From positions 1-9,277 of the forward strand of contig DATKGL010000032.1 in the NCBI GenBank assembly GCA_035510795.1: a stretch of 9,277 nt of DNA, given 5' to 3'. The notes under the pieces were generated by a model, which did not search any database, had not been told where the DNA came from, and saw only the letters and a program-made list of their open reading frames with translations. How positions within the stretch are numbered: the first letter of the stretch is position 1; the number at the start of each line of letters is the position of its first letter. The position numbers were made by a program, and so were the translations under genes. The stretch is from DATKGL01 sp035510795. GTDB lineage: Bacteria; Patescibacteriota; Saccharimonadia; Saccharimonadales; UBA4665. Below are positions 1-6,483 of this stretch, one piece after another.

Positions 1-945
1 GCAACCGTTCAGATTTATGATCAGCCATTTGTTTCGGTAATAGGAGGAGATGCCTCTGCCGGAAGTAGTTTTGACATGATCACCGGAGCATTAGCGCCAA
101 TTTCGACAGCCGGTATATTCAGCTGGAACAACGGCGCCCCAAACTATGGTGGTGCCGGCAGCCAGTTTGCGGTTTATGCATTGGGCGACATCAATGGTTT
201 TGCCAGTTCTGTCGGTAATCTGGCGCAACAGCCCACCGGGTTGTCCTTCTCCCAGGATATGAGCTCAACCTGTGCAGACTACGAATCTTACTGTTATGGT
301 GGTAACTTCGGCACCGTACCGCCAATTGAAGATTATTATGATAAATTTAAACCCTCTTCAGCTGCACAAACCGATCAGACGATTAACCTGAGTAATCTGA
401 TCAATTCGGGTACTGTAACTAGCTATAATTTTGTGCCTATTGGAGGTACGTTAATCATTACACCGGACGAACAAATCCCAGCCGGCACTACAGTTAAAGT
501 GTTTGTGAATGGTAATGTATATATCGATAGTCCGACAAATGGGTTGCCAGGCATAGCGTATGCGGGTAGCCCCTGGTCATCGATAAGTATGGTGCCGAGT
601 TTTCAGTTGATTGTTAAGGGTAACATATATATCAATTACCAAGTCACTCAATTGGATGGTATCTATGTTGCCGAACCGACAGGCGCAAGCAATACCGGCA
701 TAATTGATGACTGCGACACTTCTGCAATCGGCAGTGAAGCGACGCCTGATCAATGCGCTACAGCCTTAACTGTTAATGGTACATTTACAGCTTATGGCGT
801 GAAGCTGGAAAGAAATGCTGGCACTGCAGGTAATGGACAGCCGGCTGAAACCTTTAACTATAATCCGTCAATTTGGTTAGGGAACCCGATTGCTCCCAAC
901 CCGGCACCATTTACTGAAATTCTTAATTCACCTCCGGTTCTATGA
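1..945 (+). CDS. Secreted beta-rich surface protein, C-terminal part (5' partial)
   Basis: The frame is open from base 1, so the ATG at 76 is an internal Met and the gene begins outside the window; 314 residues are visible, ending at TGA. Composition is typical of an exported bacterial surface protein: rich in Gly, Ser, Thr, Asn and Tyr, few Lys, no membrane segment in this part. Three beta-strand-like repeats share a [VL]xVxGxxY/T pattern: VFVNGNVYI (residues 167-175), LIVKGNIYI (203-211) and LTVNGTFTA (256-264), suggesting stacked beta rungs. Cys occurs as two close pairs (about residues 91/98 and 238/252), which could form disulfides outside the cell. The C-terminal NYNPSIWLGNP and terminal SPPVL resemble, from memory, a surface-protein family common in Saccharibacteria and other CPR genomes. 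Role unknown; adhesion or an envelope structure is a guess. Confidence 0.8.
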   Translation, partial: ATVQIYDQPFVSVIGGDASAGSSFDMITGALAPISTAGIFSWNNGAPNYGGAGSQFAVYALGDINGFASSVGNLAQQPTGLSFSQDMSSTCADYESYCYGGNFGTVPPIEDYYDKFKPSSAAQTDQTINLSNLINSGTVTSYNFVPIGGTLIITPDEQIPAGTTVKVFVNGNVYIDSPTNGLPGIAYAGSPWSSISMVPSFQLIVKGNIYINYQVTQLDGIYVAEPTGASNTGIIDDCDTSAIGSEATPDQCATALTVNGTFTAYGVKLERNAGTAGNGQPAETFNYNPSIWLGNPIAPNPAPFTEILNSPPVL

Positions 946-985
946 TTTTTTTAAGTTATCTTTCACCATAATGCTTAGGCAATAT

Positions 986-1003
986 AGATAATACGTATTA
1001 TCT
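986..1003. promoter_or_regulatory. Perfect 18-bp palindrome, candidate operator
   Basis: AGATAATACGTATTATCT reads the same on both strands over all 18 bases. The half-site recurs as ATTATCT at 1075-1081 and AGATAAT at 1109-1115, in the same gap. A symmetric site repeated in an intergenic region fits a dimeric DNA-binding protein. No regulator gene is visible in the window, so the binding protein is unknown. With no loop, it is a poor candidate for an RNA hairpin terminator. Confidence 0.45.
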
Positions 1004-1074
1004 GTTTATGATTTAGTGATAGGTATATTTTTAGCTGGAGTAAAAAAATCTATACATACTTGCTATCAAGGAAT

Positions 1075-1115
1075 ATTATCTTGCCTTAAGGTTATAACGC
1101 CCCTCGCGAGATAAT
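1075..1115. repeat. Inverted pair of the AGATAAT half-site
   Basis: ATTATCT (1075-1081) and AGATAAT (1109-1115) are exact copies of the two arms of the palindrome at 986-1003, facing each other across 27 nt. The left copy shares eight bases (TATTATCT, 1074-1081) with the right arm of the palindrome. Four copies of one 7-mer within 130 bp is more than expected by chance even in AT-rich DNA, but I could not test this formally. Confidence 0.4.
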
Positions 1116-1180
1116 TGTTGTCAAGGTAGCCGCTGCAAATAAAGCTTGTAATTTACTGATTGTATGTTAAATTGTGCTTA

Positions 1181-2113
1181 ATGGCCACGCTGGATCAAAT
1201 AGCTCCAACTGAACGCGACTTAGTTGAGGCATATACAGATAATGCCTTTTTTACGGCTAGAATTATCAGCGATGAAATTAATCGATTTGATGCGATAAGA
1301 TCGAGAGAAACCGATCCTAGGGTTCTCACCAGATTAGGCCAAGCCATGGTTGAGGCAGACGGGCTACTCAGACAAACCATTGAACAGATTGACCAGTTGA
1401 TGATCGAGGCCTTCGGCCTAGACGAAGCGCTATCTAGCGCAACTGAACTGTCAGACAAGACGCCAAGTACCATCACAATTACCGACAGTTTGCTGGCAGA
1501 AGTTTTAGCAAATATTGGTTCAAGCCCGCTGGTTGAAATTACCCCACCAGCCACCGGGACAATTAGCGGCAGCTTGCTGACGGAACCCCAGGCAGATATT
1601 GAGTCAGCCCCGGCAGAAGAACAAATCTCATCTGCTGAACTATTGGAAGCCGAACCGGTCACTTTAAATTTACGGACAAGGCCCAAAGCTAATCCAAAAG
1701 AAGGGCTCAAAAAACCCAGCCAGCAACCAAAAGAAGGCCCGATTCAGCCTACCTTGATTGAGACCTCAGAAACAGAACCTAGACCGAAACGGCACAGACA
1801 ACCTCATCAGCCCACATCCAGAAAACAATTTATCGCTCGCAAGGCTTACGCGAGGGAACAAGGCGGATCGGAAGAACCGATAAATATGCCCATGGATCGA
1901 AATAAAAGTATTCACATGCCGCTTTTTGAACATCTGATGGGACGGGGCGACCCGCCGGACCAGCGGCCCAATCAAAGACGGATGTCCGTGACCTACCAGG
2001 CAATCGATGCGATGCCCAAGTCTGAACGACCTGAAGGCTGGGAACAGCGTTTTCTCGATGTTCAACTACAGTGGCTACAAACCCCTAATCAATCAGCTCC
2101 CCAAGTTAAATAA
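1181..2113 (+). CDS. Unrecognised low-complexity acidic/basic protein
   Basis: A 310-residue soluble protein with no signal peptide or membrane segment; I recognise no family. Residues 1-90 look helical (heptad-like Leu/Ile, many Glu and Asp). Residues 95-160 are a Pro/Glu/Ser-rich acidic stretch with an imperfect duplication (residues 99-116 and 127-144). Residues 165-225 are a basic Pro/Lys/Arg/Gln linker, likely disordered. The last part (about 245-300; HMPLFEHLMG, then WEQRFLDVQLQWLQ) is again more ordered and may be a binding segment. I chose ATG 1181 (MATLDQ); an in-frame TTG at 1160 would add seven residues, but neither has a clear Shine-Dalgarno. A weak -10-like TTAAAT (1167-1172) lies 8 nt before the ATG. 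It converges on the CHAP gene with an 11-nt gap. The design suggests a scaffold or interaction protein, but that is only inference. Confidence 0.75.
   Translation: MATLDQIAPTERDLVEAYTDNAFFTARIISDEINRFDAIRSRETDPRVLTRLGQAMVEADGLLRQTIEQIDQLMIEAFGLDEALSSATELSDKTPSTITITDSLLAEVLANIGSSPLVEITPPATGTISGSLLTEPQADIESAPAEEQISSAELLEAEPVTLNLRTRPKANPKEGLKKPSQQPKEGPIQPTLIETSETEPRPKRHRQPHQPTSRKQFIARKAYAREQGGSEEPINMPMDRNKSIHMPLFEHLMGRGDPPDQRPNQRRMSVTYQAIDAMPKSERPEGWEQRFLDVQLQWLQTPNQSAPQVK
1475..1612 (+). repeat. Imperfect internal duplication in the unrecognised gene
   Basis: Two 54-nt units, 1475-1528 and 1559-1612, match at 38 of 54 positions when aligned without gaps. They encode TITDSLLAEVLANIGSSP and TISGSLLTEPQADIESAP, 10 of 18 residues identical and 28 residues apart. 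A weaker third copy may follow (ISSAELLEAEP, residues 149-159). The DNA similarity suggests an old in-frame duplication rather than convergence. Confidence 0.55.
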
Positions 2114-2133
2114 TGCAGCACGCCTTAGCTTGG
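2101..2133. terminator. Possible bidirectional hairpin between convergent genes
   Basis: CCAAGTTAA (2101-2109) pairs with TTAGCTTGG (2125-2133), giving a 9-bp stem with one G-U wobble and a 15-nt loop. It overlaps the end of the gene on the left and the stop codon of the minus-strand CHAP gene, so it could serve both convergent transcripts. Neither side has a proper T-tract and the stem is only moderately GC-rich, so termination is uncertain. Confidence 0.25.
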
Positions 2134-3174
2134 TGATAAGTAATAAATTACCTGCCCTTTTGTCCCGTCATTGGTAATAGAATTCTCGGCCATATCACCA
2201 TTGCCGGTCGAAGGATCAGTTGTGCCTGAATCTCCGTATATGAAAATCGGCTTTGTCCCGCCCACGGCGACTATTTCAACGTGGCCATCGCTGTAATCAA
2301 AGTAGGCAACATCACCAGCTCGGGGCGTATAGCCGGCTGCCGCGTGATAGGTAAATCCGCCCTGGTTCTGAATGTTATAGGCAAGATATTCATCCCAGCC
2401 ATCGCGTTCACCATAGTGAAAAGGATAGCCGGCCTGCTGATAGACGTAACTGATAAAATCAGCGCACCATTCTTCATAACCATTGTCGTCTGAATAGTCA
2501 TTTAGCAAAATACTATGATTGACGGTCCCGGAATTCCAAACAACCCACTGCTTAGCGGCATAGCAAGCAACTTTCTGCCCTTCCGTGCCGCTGCAGGAAA
2601 TACTTGCTCCGGCAGTGTCATTCTTGTGATATCCGGCCGCTTGCCAGGCCTCATTAGGCAGAGTCAGTTCGCCGCAAGAAGCAAGAGTTAGCTGAGCGCT
2701 GGTTTTGTCTGATGGGATAGCAAGGCACCGGCCGCTGTCAGGATTTTCCAAGCCATCGACCGCACTTGCCCAAACCTGTCCAGATGAGCCGTCACAGTCG
2801 GCCAGGACAATTTTATCACCGGCCTGACTACCGTTACCGGCGACACTTAAACAATAATTCTTATCATGAGTAATCGTATCGCCGGCGACAGTCCAATTCT
2901 GAGCCGCCGTGCCATTACAGCTCCAGCTATCAACTGGGTTATTCTCAACTAACCTGCCCCGGTGATCATCCAGGCAATAGCCGATAATGCCTGACTTGAC
3001 CTCTGGTATAGCCGAAGAGGAATGGGTGATGGCTATTCGAATTACAATGATCAGCAGTGCAGCCACTAGCAGATAGCTGAAATACCGTTTGGAGTGTGAT
3101 GGCTGCCGTTGGGTTGGAGGACGACGATGTCTGGTTGGTACTTGGGTATACATGTGTCTCATATAAGATAACAT
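2125..3174 (-). CDS. Membrane-anchored ricin-B lectin plus CHAP peptidoglycan hydrolase
   Basis: A 349-residue protein with a basic N-terminus (residues 1-30), one membrane segment (about 31-49), then outside the cell a ricin-type beta-trefoil lectin domain (about 63-180) and a CHAP domain (about 205-347). The trefoil shows three QxW-like motifs: QNW (92-94), QVW (133-135) and EAW (175-177), each with paired Cys. CHAP catalytic residues are Cys237 in EWCADF and His298 in DGHVEIV; Asp315 in YGDSG may be the third polar residue. CHAP enzymes are amidases or endopeptidases that cut peptidoglycan; the lectin part probably targets glycans. It could remodel the cell's own wall or act on a host or neighbour. 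The start is uncertain: Met1, Met5 (3162) or Met8 (3153) are all possible and none has a Shine-Dalgarno; all keep the anchor. Divergent from the gene at 3308. Confidence 0.88.
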   Translation of the reverse strand: MLSYMRHMYTQVPTRHRRPPTQRQPSHSKRYFSYLLVAALLIIVIRIAITHSSSAIPEVKSGIIGYCLDDHRGRLVENNPVDSWSCNGTAAQNWTVAGDTITHDKNYCLSVAGNGSQAGDKIVLADCDGSSGQVWASAVDGLENPDSGRCLAIPSDKTSAQLTLASCGELTLPNEAWQAAGYHKNDTAGASISCSGTEGQKVACYAAKQWVVWNSGTVNHSILLNDYSDDNGYEEWCADFISYVYQQAGYPFHYGERDGWDEYLAYNIQNQGGFTYHAAAGYTPRAGDVAYFDYSDGHVEIVAVGGTKPIFIYGDSGTTDPSTGNGDMAENSITNDGTKGQVIYYLSPS

Positions 3175-3207
3175 AAAGAGCTTGGTCGGCCCTGGGCTAG
3201 CCGGTTG

Positions 3208-3213
3208 TTTATA
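3208..3213 (-). promoter_or_regulatory. Candidate -10 box for the CHAP gene
   Basis: Read on the minus strand this is TATAAA, 33 nt before the furthest upstream ATG of the lectin-CHAP gene, so a transcript would carry a leader of about 27 nt. No good -35 hexamer lies 16-18 nt upstream. An alternative is that AT-rich sequence nearer the start (around 3160-3174) provides the -10 for an internal Met. Confidence 0.3.
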
Positions 3214-3225
3214 ACCCGAATTTGG

Positions 3226-3250
3226 TCTGCCTTAGCCATAATCTGCCTTA
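3226..3250. repeat. 9-bp direct repeat in the divergent promoter region
   Basis: TCTGCCTTA occurs at 3226-3234 and again, exactly, at 3242-3250, 16 bp apart start to start. The second copy ends 4 nt before the -35 hexamer of the gene at 3308, and both lie between the two divergent promoters. This placement suits a binding site for a regulator of one or both surface genes. A similar TCTTGCCTTA is at 1079-1088, but that may be chance. Confidence 0.4.
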
Positions 3251-3254
3251 TTCA

Positions 3255-3282
3255 TTGAATTATGATCAATAGATGGTATAAG
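3255..3282 (+). promoter_or_regulatory. Sigma70-type promoter for the stalked surface protein gene
   Basis: A -35 hexamer TTGAAT (3255-3260, 4 of 6 consensus bases), a 16-nt spacer and a -10 hexamer TATAAG (3277-3282, 5 of 6) preceded by TGG, which gives the TGn of an extended -10. Transcription would start near 3289, leaving a leader of roughly 19 nt before the GTG at 3308. This is the best two-box promoter in the window. Confidence 0.55.
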
Positions 3283-3307
3283 CTACTGATAGAAAATCAG
3301 AATAGTC

Positions 3308-4945
3308 GTGAAAACAAATATCAAAAATCCCCTCAGCTCCCTCAAACTGTTATTTATGTCATGCCTCTGCGCATTAATGCTGTCAGCCGTGTTTTGGGTC
3401 ACACTTAGCACAACTCCCAATAGCCAGGTATATGCCGATTCCTGCATACCACCTACAAATTATCCGTCCCAGCCAGTTGGCGGTATGGCTTACACTAATT
3501 GGCACTTTGATACATCGCAAAGTATTTCCTCCGTCCAATTCAAAATTAATATATTCAACAACCCCGGTAATACCAGCGACGAATATCTCCAGCTGTACGA
3601 CGCCAATATCGATAACACCGGACAATATTTCGGACTGCAGACTACCGGATTGGCTATCTTCTCGCAGTGGAATACATCTGATATGAGCAACATCGAACTT
3701 GGACCCGGTTCATATGACACGAATGGCACAGAGGTCGGAGCGCAGTATATCAGTCTGCGGCACAGCTTTGGCAATCTGCCAGTCGGGCAATATTCGGTTC
3801 GAATGGTCAGGACAAACTATGACGGTACAGGTGACTGGTTTGCTTATTATGTGACTTTCCCCGGACAAGCTGAACAGTATATCGGCAGCATACGATTTCC
3901 GCGGGCTAGCGCTGGCACGCCGGCAAGTTTCCGTGACGGCGGCGGAACATGGGTAGAATTCTGGGACAACAACGGCAATACCCTATACCCGGTTCCTCTA
4001 TGGCACGTCAATGTCGATATAACCGGTAATTCCGGCCTTGTACCCGATACCGCCATCAGCTCTTATTCGACCATGCCCGACTCAGATGTCTACGCCGAGA
4101 GTCCCGGAGGTTATGTCGACTTCGTGGTCGGCGCATCGACTGCGCGTTGTCATCCGGCGGGATATTTATGGGAAAACGTCAATCAGATTCCTACTCCACA
4201 AACTCCATCCTCAACACCGACTCCGACTCCAACCCACACATCCACCACTACGCCCGCTCCGTCGACAAGCACTACGCCAACGCCAACGCCAACAACTACA
4301 TCTACTACTCAAACTTCGCCGTCTCAGACATTAACTCTTACGCCCGAAATTACCTTTAATATTAAAATCACAAACGCCAACGGCAGTCCGGCATCTGGCG
4401 TCAAAGTCACTATCGACGGCGACAGCAGTGTCACCAACAAAAAAGGAATTGCAGTCTTTGCCGGTCTTAGCCCCGGCAATTTCACCGCTACTATTAAACC
4501 GCCCAGCACCAAAGCCGAGACAGCCAAAATCGAATTGTCATCAAGCCAGCCGACCCAAAACTTATCTTTCCGCCTGGCGGCTTCCCACACGACCCTGTCC
4601 CAGATTTTGAAATTTGGCGGGATATCCCTGCTAATAGTTGTAGTGATTCTCGCGATGATAGTCTGGTCCAAATTCCGTAAAAAATTCGAAAAACAGATAG
4701 CAGCAAATGAGCACCTCGCAGATAATCCGGAAAATACGCCGGCCGAGAGCATTGTCAAAGATGATCGATATCCTTGGTCAACCCATGCTGTTCACCCTCC
4801 GGGGACTGTTTTAGAGCCCAACCAAACCGCCAGCCCGCCAATAGTTGAAAGCGAGCCTACTGCTCAAACAACCAGCAATACTTCACCGTTGCCGGTATCT
4901 CCGGAAGAGCCCGGACAAGATCAAACCAAAATACATCAGGAATAG
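3308..4945 (+). CDS. Exported stalked surface protein with membrane anchor and cytosolic tail
   Basis: 545 residues. A signal peptide (1-43; Lys-rich start, long hydrophobic core, VYA before Asp44) leads into an ectodomain. Residues about 57-190 (YTNWHF, GQYFGLQTTGLAIFSQW) resemble the DUF3472 family, a beta-sandwich of unknown function; Cys46 and Cys281 could pair. A Thr/Pro/Ser stalk (about 294-345) follows, then an Ig-like fold of the Cna-B or carboxypeptidase-regulatory type (about 348-423; GSPASGVKVTIDG, TNKKGIAVFAGLSPG), one membrane segment (about 436-454), a basic stop-transfer KFRKKFEK and a disordered cytosolic tail to 545. There is no LPXTG motif; anchoring is by the membrane helix. 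The GTG at 3308 is chosen because a stop lies in frame just upstream and it gives a complete signal peptide. Likely an adhesin or glycan-binding surface protein; the ligand is unknown. Probably co-transcribed with the small gene that follows. Confidence 0.85.
   Translation: MKTNIKNPLSSLKLLFMSCLCALMLSAVFWVTLSTTPNSQVYADSCIPPTNYPSQPVGGMAYTNWHFDTSQSISSVQFKINIFNNPGNTSDEYLQLYDANIDNTGQYFGLQTTGLAIFSQWNTSDMSNIELGPGSYDTNGTEVGAQYISLRHSFGNLPVGQYSVRMVRTNYDGTGDWFAYYVTFPGQAEQYIGSIRFPRASAGTPASFRDGGGTWVEFWDNNGNTLYPVPLWHVNVDITGNSGLVPDTAISSYSTMPDSDVYAESPGGYVDFVVGASTARCHPAGYLWENVNQIPTPQTPSSTPTPTPTHTSTTTPAPSTSTTPTPTPTTTSTTQTSPSQTLTLTPEITFNIKITNANGSPASGVKVTIDGDSSVTNKKGIAVFAGLSPGNFTATIKPPSTKAETAKIELSSSQPTQNLSFRLAASHTTLSQILKFGGISLLIVVVILAMIVWSKFRKKFEKQIAANEHLADNPENTPAESIVKDDRYPWSTHAVHPPGTVLEPNQTASPPIVESEPTAQTTSNTSPLPVSPEEPGQDQTKIHQE
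4195..4327 (+). repeat. Low-complexity Thr/Pro stalk repeats
   Basis: Codes for the Thr/Pro/Ser stalk, with short tandem hexamers such as three ACGCCA units (4274-4291) and two CCGACT units (4217-4228). Units are multiples of three, so slippage would change stalk length without breaking the frame. Thr/Ser density would allow O-glycosylation, which I cannot see directly. Confidence 0.6.
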
Positions 4946-4955
4946 AATAACACCC

Positions 4956-5171
4956 ATGGATTCGTCTAATAAGCGAGCAACCAAAAAAAAGTTTCTCGGG
5001 ATGCCTTATGATTTTCGGCGACCAACGGTTGCCCGCACTAAAAGCCGCTATTGGAATCCGGACGACAAAAGGTTTTTTACTCCTAAGGTTTACGGTGCCG
5101 GCTGGACATTTATCTTCTACTGGTTTTGCCATCCGCTCAAATTTACCGGTCGCCGTAACACTAATAGATAG
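4956..5171 (+). CDS. Small DUF5808-type protein
   Basis: A 71-residue basic protein. The core RYWNPDDKRFFTPKVYGAGW (31-50) followed by TFIFYWF matches the DUF5808 pattern (Y/W-NPDDxRxFxPKxxGxGWTxNF), recognised from memory; function unknown. Lys/Arg-rich N-terminus (MDSSNKRATKKKFLGMPYDFRRP), then an aromatic, hydrophobic stretch (46-60) that may lie on the membrane but is short for a helix crossing it. The start at ATG 4956 is preferred because an extension upstream in frame would overlap the previous gene. It begins 10 nt after that gene's stop, which suggests an operon, but TAGAAT (4943-4948) 7 nt before the ATG could also be a -10 for a leaderless transcript. The pairing with the surface protein raises a possible partnership at the membrane, unproven. 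Confidence 0.8.
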   Translation: MDSSNKRATKKKFLGMPYDFRRPTVARTKSRYWNPDDKRFFTPKVYGAGWTFIFYWFCHPLKFTGRRNTNR

Positions 5172-5203
5172 GCCCGGTATCCTCAGATTAAGTATTAACG
5201 CCG

Positions 5204-5209
5204 TATAAT
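5204..5209 (+). promoter_or_regulatory. Consensus -10 box, likely leaderless promoter of rarA
   Basis: A perfect TATAAT ends 8 nt before the ATG at 5218. Transcription normally starts about 7 nt after a -10 box, which puts the first base at or next to the start codon, so the mRNA should be leaderless. No Shine-Dalgarno and no good -35 are present. Confidence 0.6.
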
Positions 5210-5217
5210 AGACTTAG

Positions 5218-6399
5218 ATGGACAGTCGACCTTTAGCTGACCGCATGCGGCCACAATCTTTAGCGGAGGTAGTCGGCCAACAGCATCTTATTGGTGCCGG
5301 CCAGATTATCAGTGAGATTATTGACCATAAGCAGCCAGCCAGTGCTATTCTGTGGGGCCCGCCCGGCTCGGGGAAAACCACCCTGGCCCGGATTATCGCC
5401 AGCGAGACCAGCAGCGAGTTTGTCGAGCTGAGCGCCGTTACGGCCGGAAAGGCTGACGTACTGAAAGTCATTGAACGGGCAGAGCAAAACCAACGTTTGG
5501 GGATGTCTACCATATTGTTTGTTGACGAAATCCACCGCTTTAATAAAGCCCAGCAAGACGCCTTTCTGCCCTACGTCGAAAAGGGCACACTAGCTCTTAT
5601 CGGCGCGACAACCGAGAACCCCAGTTTCGAAATCATCGGACCGCTGCTTAGCCGCAGCCGGGTTCTGGTCCTAGAGCCCCTAAGTAAAGAAAACATAATT
5701 ACCATCATTAAAAAAGCCGCTAAAGCTGAAAAAATTAGCCGTCAACGACTGAGCAGCAAAAGCATTGAGCTGTTGGCTGAGCTGTCAGGCGGTGACGCGA
5801 GGATTGCGCTGGGCAACCTCGAGCTGGCTTTACAGCTTGCCGGCAAACAGCCGCTCAGCCCGGCTGTCATCGAGACTGCCGCTCAAGCCCGGGTTCCCGG
5901 CTATGATAAAAAAGGCGACAACCACTACAACGTCATCAGTGCCTTTATCAAGTCAATGCGCGGCTCTGATCCAAATGCCGCGCTCTATTACCTGGCACGG
6001 ATGCTCCAAGCTGGCGAAGATCCTAAATTTATCGCCCGGCGGATGATTGTCTTTGCCTCAGAAGATATCGGGTTGGCCGCTTCAGCTGCTTTGAACCTGG
6101 CAGTGTCGACATTTCTGGCCGTTGAGCGGATCGGCATGCCCGAGGCCCAGTATAATCTATTCCACTGTGCCAGCGTCCTGGCTAAAGCCCCGAAGTCCCG
6201 AGAGGTAGCCGAGGCGCTGATGCTAGCCCAGCAAACTGCTAAAGAGTTTGCCGATTTGCCGGTGCCGATCCACCTGCGTAATGCTCCGACTAAGCTAATG
6301 AAAGATCTTGGATATAACAAAGACTACAAGTGGCAAAGCGGCTTCAAAGATAAGCGAGGCTTCCTGCCGCCGGAATTGAAAGATCTGAATCTGTTTTAA
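5218..6399 (+). CDS. rarA: Replication-associated recombination protein A (AAA+ ATPase)
   Basis: 393 residues of the RarA/MgsA/WRNIP1 family, a AAA+ ATPase related to clamp loaders that acts at stalled replication forks with SSB. N-terminal PLADRMRPQSLAEVVGQ is typical. Walker A GPPGSGKTT (47-55), Walker B ILFVDEIH (99-106), sensor 1 in GATTENPS (129-136), arginine finger in LLSRSR (143-148), sensor 2 in GGDARIAL (191-198). The C-terminal tetramerisation part is complete, with YDKKGDNHYNVISAFIKS (229-246), GEDPKFIARRMIVFASEDIG (266-285) and VPIHLRNAPTKLMK (349-362). Shorter than the roughly 430-450 residues of many homologs, but no motif is missing. Near-leaderless start after a perfect -10 box. 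Not in an obvious operon with the surface genes. Confidence 0.96.
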   Translation: MDSRPLADRMRPQSLAEVVGQQHLIGAGQIISEIIDHKQPASAILWGPPGSGKTTLARIIASETSSEFVELSAVTAGKADVLKVIERAEQNQRLGMSTILFVDEIHRFNKAQQDAFLPYVEKGTLALIGATTENPSFEIIGPLLSRSRVLVLEPLSKENIITIIKKAAKAEKISRQRLSSKSIELLAELSGGDARIALGNLELALQLAGKQPLSPAVIETAAQARVPGYDKKGDNHYNVISAFIKSMRGSDPNAALYYLARMLQAGEDPKFIARRMIVFASEDIGLAASAALNLAVSTFLAVERIGMPEAQYNLFHCASVLAKAPKSREVAEALMLAQQTAKEFADLPVPIHLRNAPTKLMKDLGYNKDYKWQSGFKDKRGFLPPELKDLNLF

Positions 6400-6469
6400 C
6401 GACCTGCTTCTATTAAGACAATCTCTCCGTAACTCTTGCCAACCGACAGAAAGTGGTGGAAGATATGCA

Positions 6470-6478
6470 TATAAGGAG
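6470..6478 (+). promoter_or_regulatory. Overlapping -10-like box and Shine-Dalgarno before the slipin gene
   Basis: TATAAG (6470-6475) and AAGGAG (6473-6478) share three bases. AAGGAG is a strong ribosome binding site 5 nt before ATG 6484. TATAAG is a 5-of-6 match to a -10 box at the same 8-nt distance from the start as in the genes at 5218 and 7749, but using it as a promoter would remove the ribosome site from the mRNA. The ribosome-site reading is safer. Confidence 0.5.
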
Positions 6479-6483
6479 TTTGT

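Larger units (their letters stand above)
946..1180. other. AT-rich intergenic region without a gene
   Basis: This 235-nt gap is clearly richer in A and T than the flanking genes and contains no credible ORF or RNA gene. It begins with a T-run (948-954) just after the stop of the surface-protein gene but has no convincing hairpin before it, so a classical terminator is not supported. It holds an 18-bp palindrome and two further copies of the palindrome's half-site, described separately, plus two 8-bp palindromes, CCTTAAGG (1084-1091) and CTCGCGAG (1103-1110). It probably carries the control region of the following gene. Confidence 0.6.

Noticed and set aside
945..960. T-run after the first stop codon as an intrinsic terminator
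   Set aside because: No GC-rich hairpin precedes the T-run, so I cannot support a terminator.
1195..1710. 171-codon minus-strand reading frame opposite the unrecognised gene
   Set aside because: It mirrors the plus-strand gene, has no ribosome site or promoter, and its Ser/Ala/Val-rich product looks like an antisense shadow.
4038..4334. 98-codon plus-strand frame over the Thr/Pro stalk
   Set aside because: It is an out-of-frame reading of the low-complexity stalk, giving Arg/Leu/Gln runs; the main frame continues on both sides with recognisable domains.
4324..4758. 144-codon minus-strand frame opposite the Ig-like domain and membrane segment
   Set aside because: The plus frame encodes a coherent domain, membrane helix and tail; no start signals support the minus frame.
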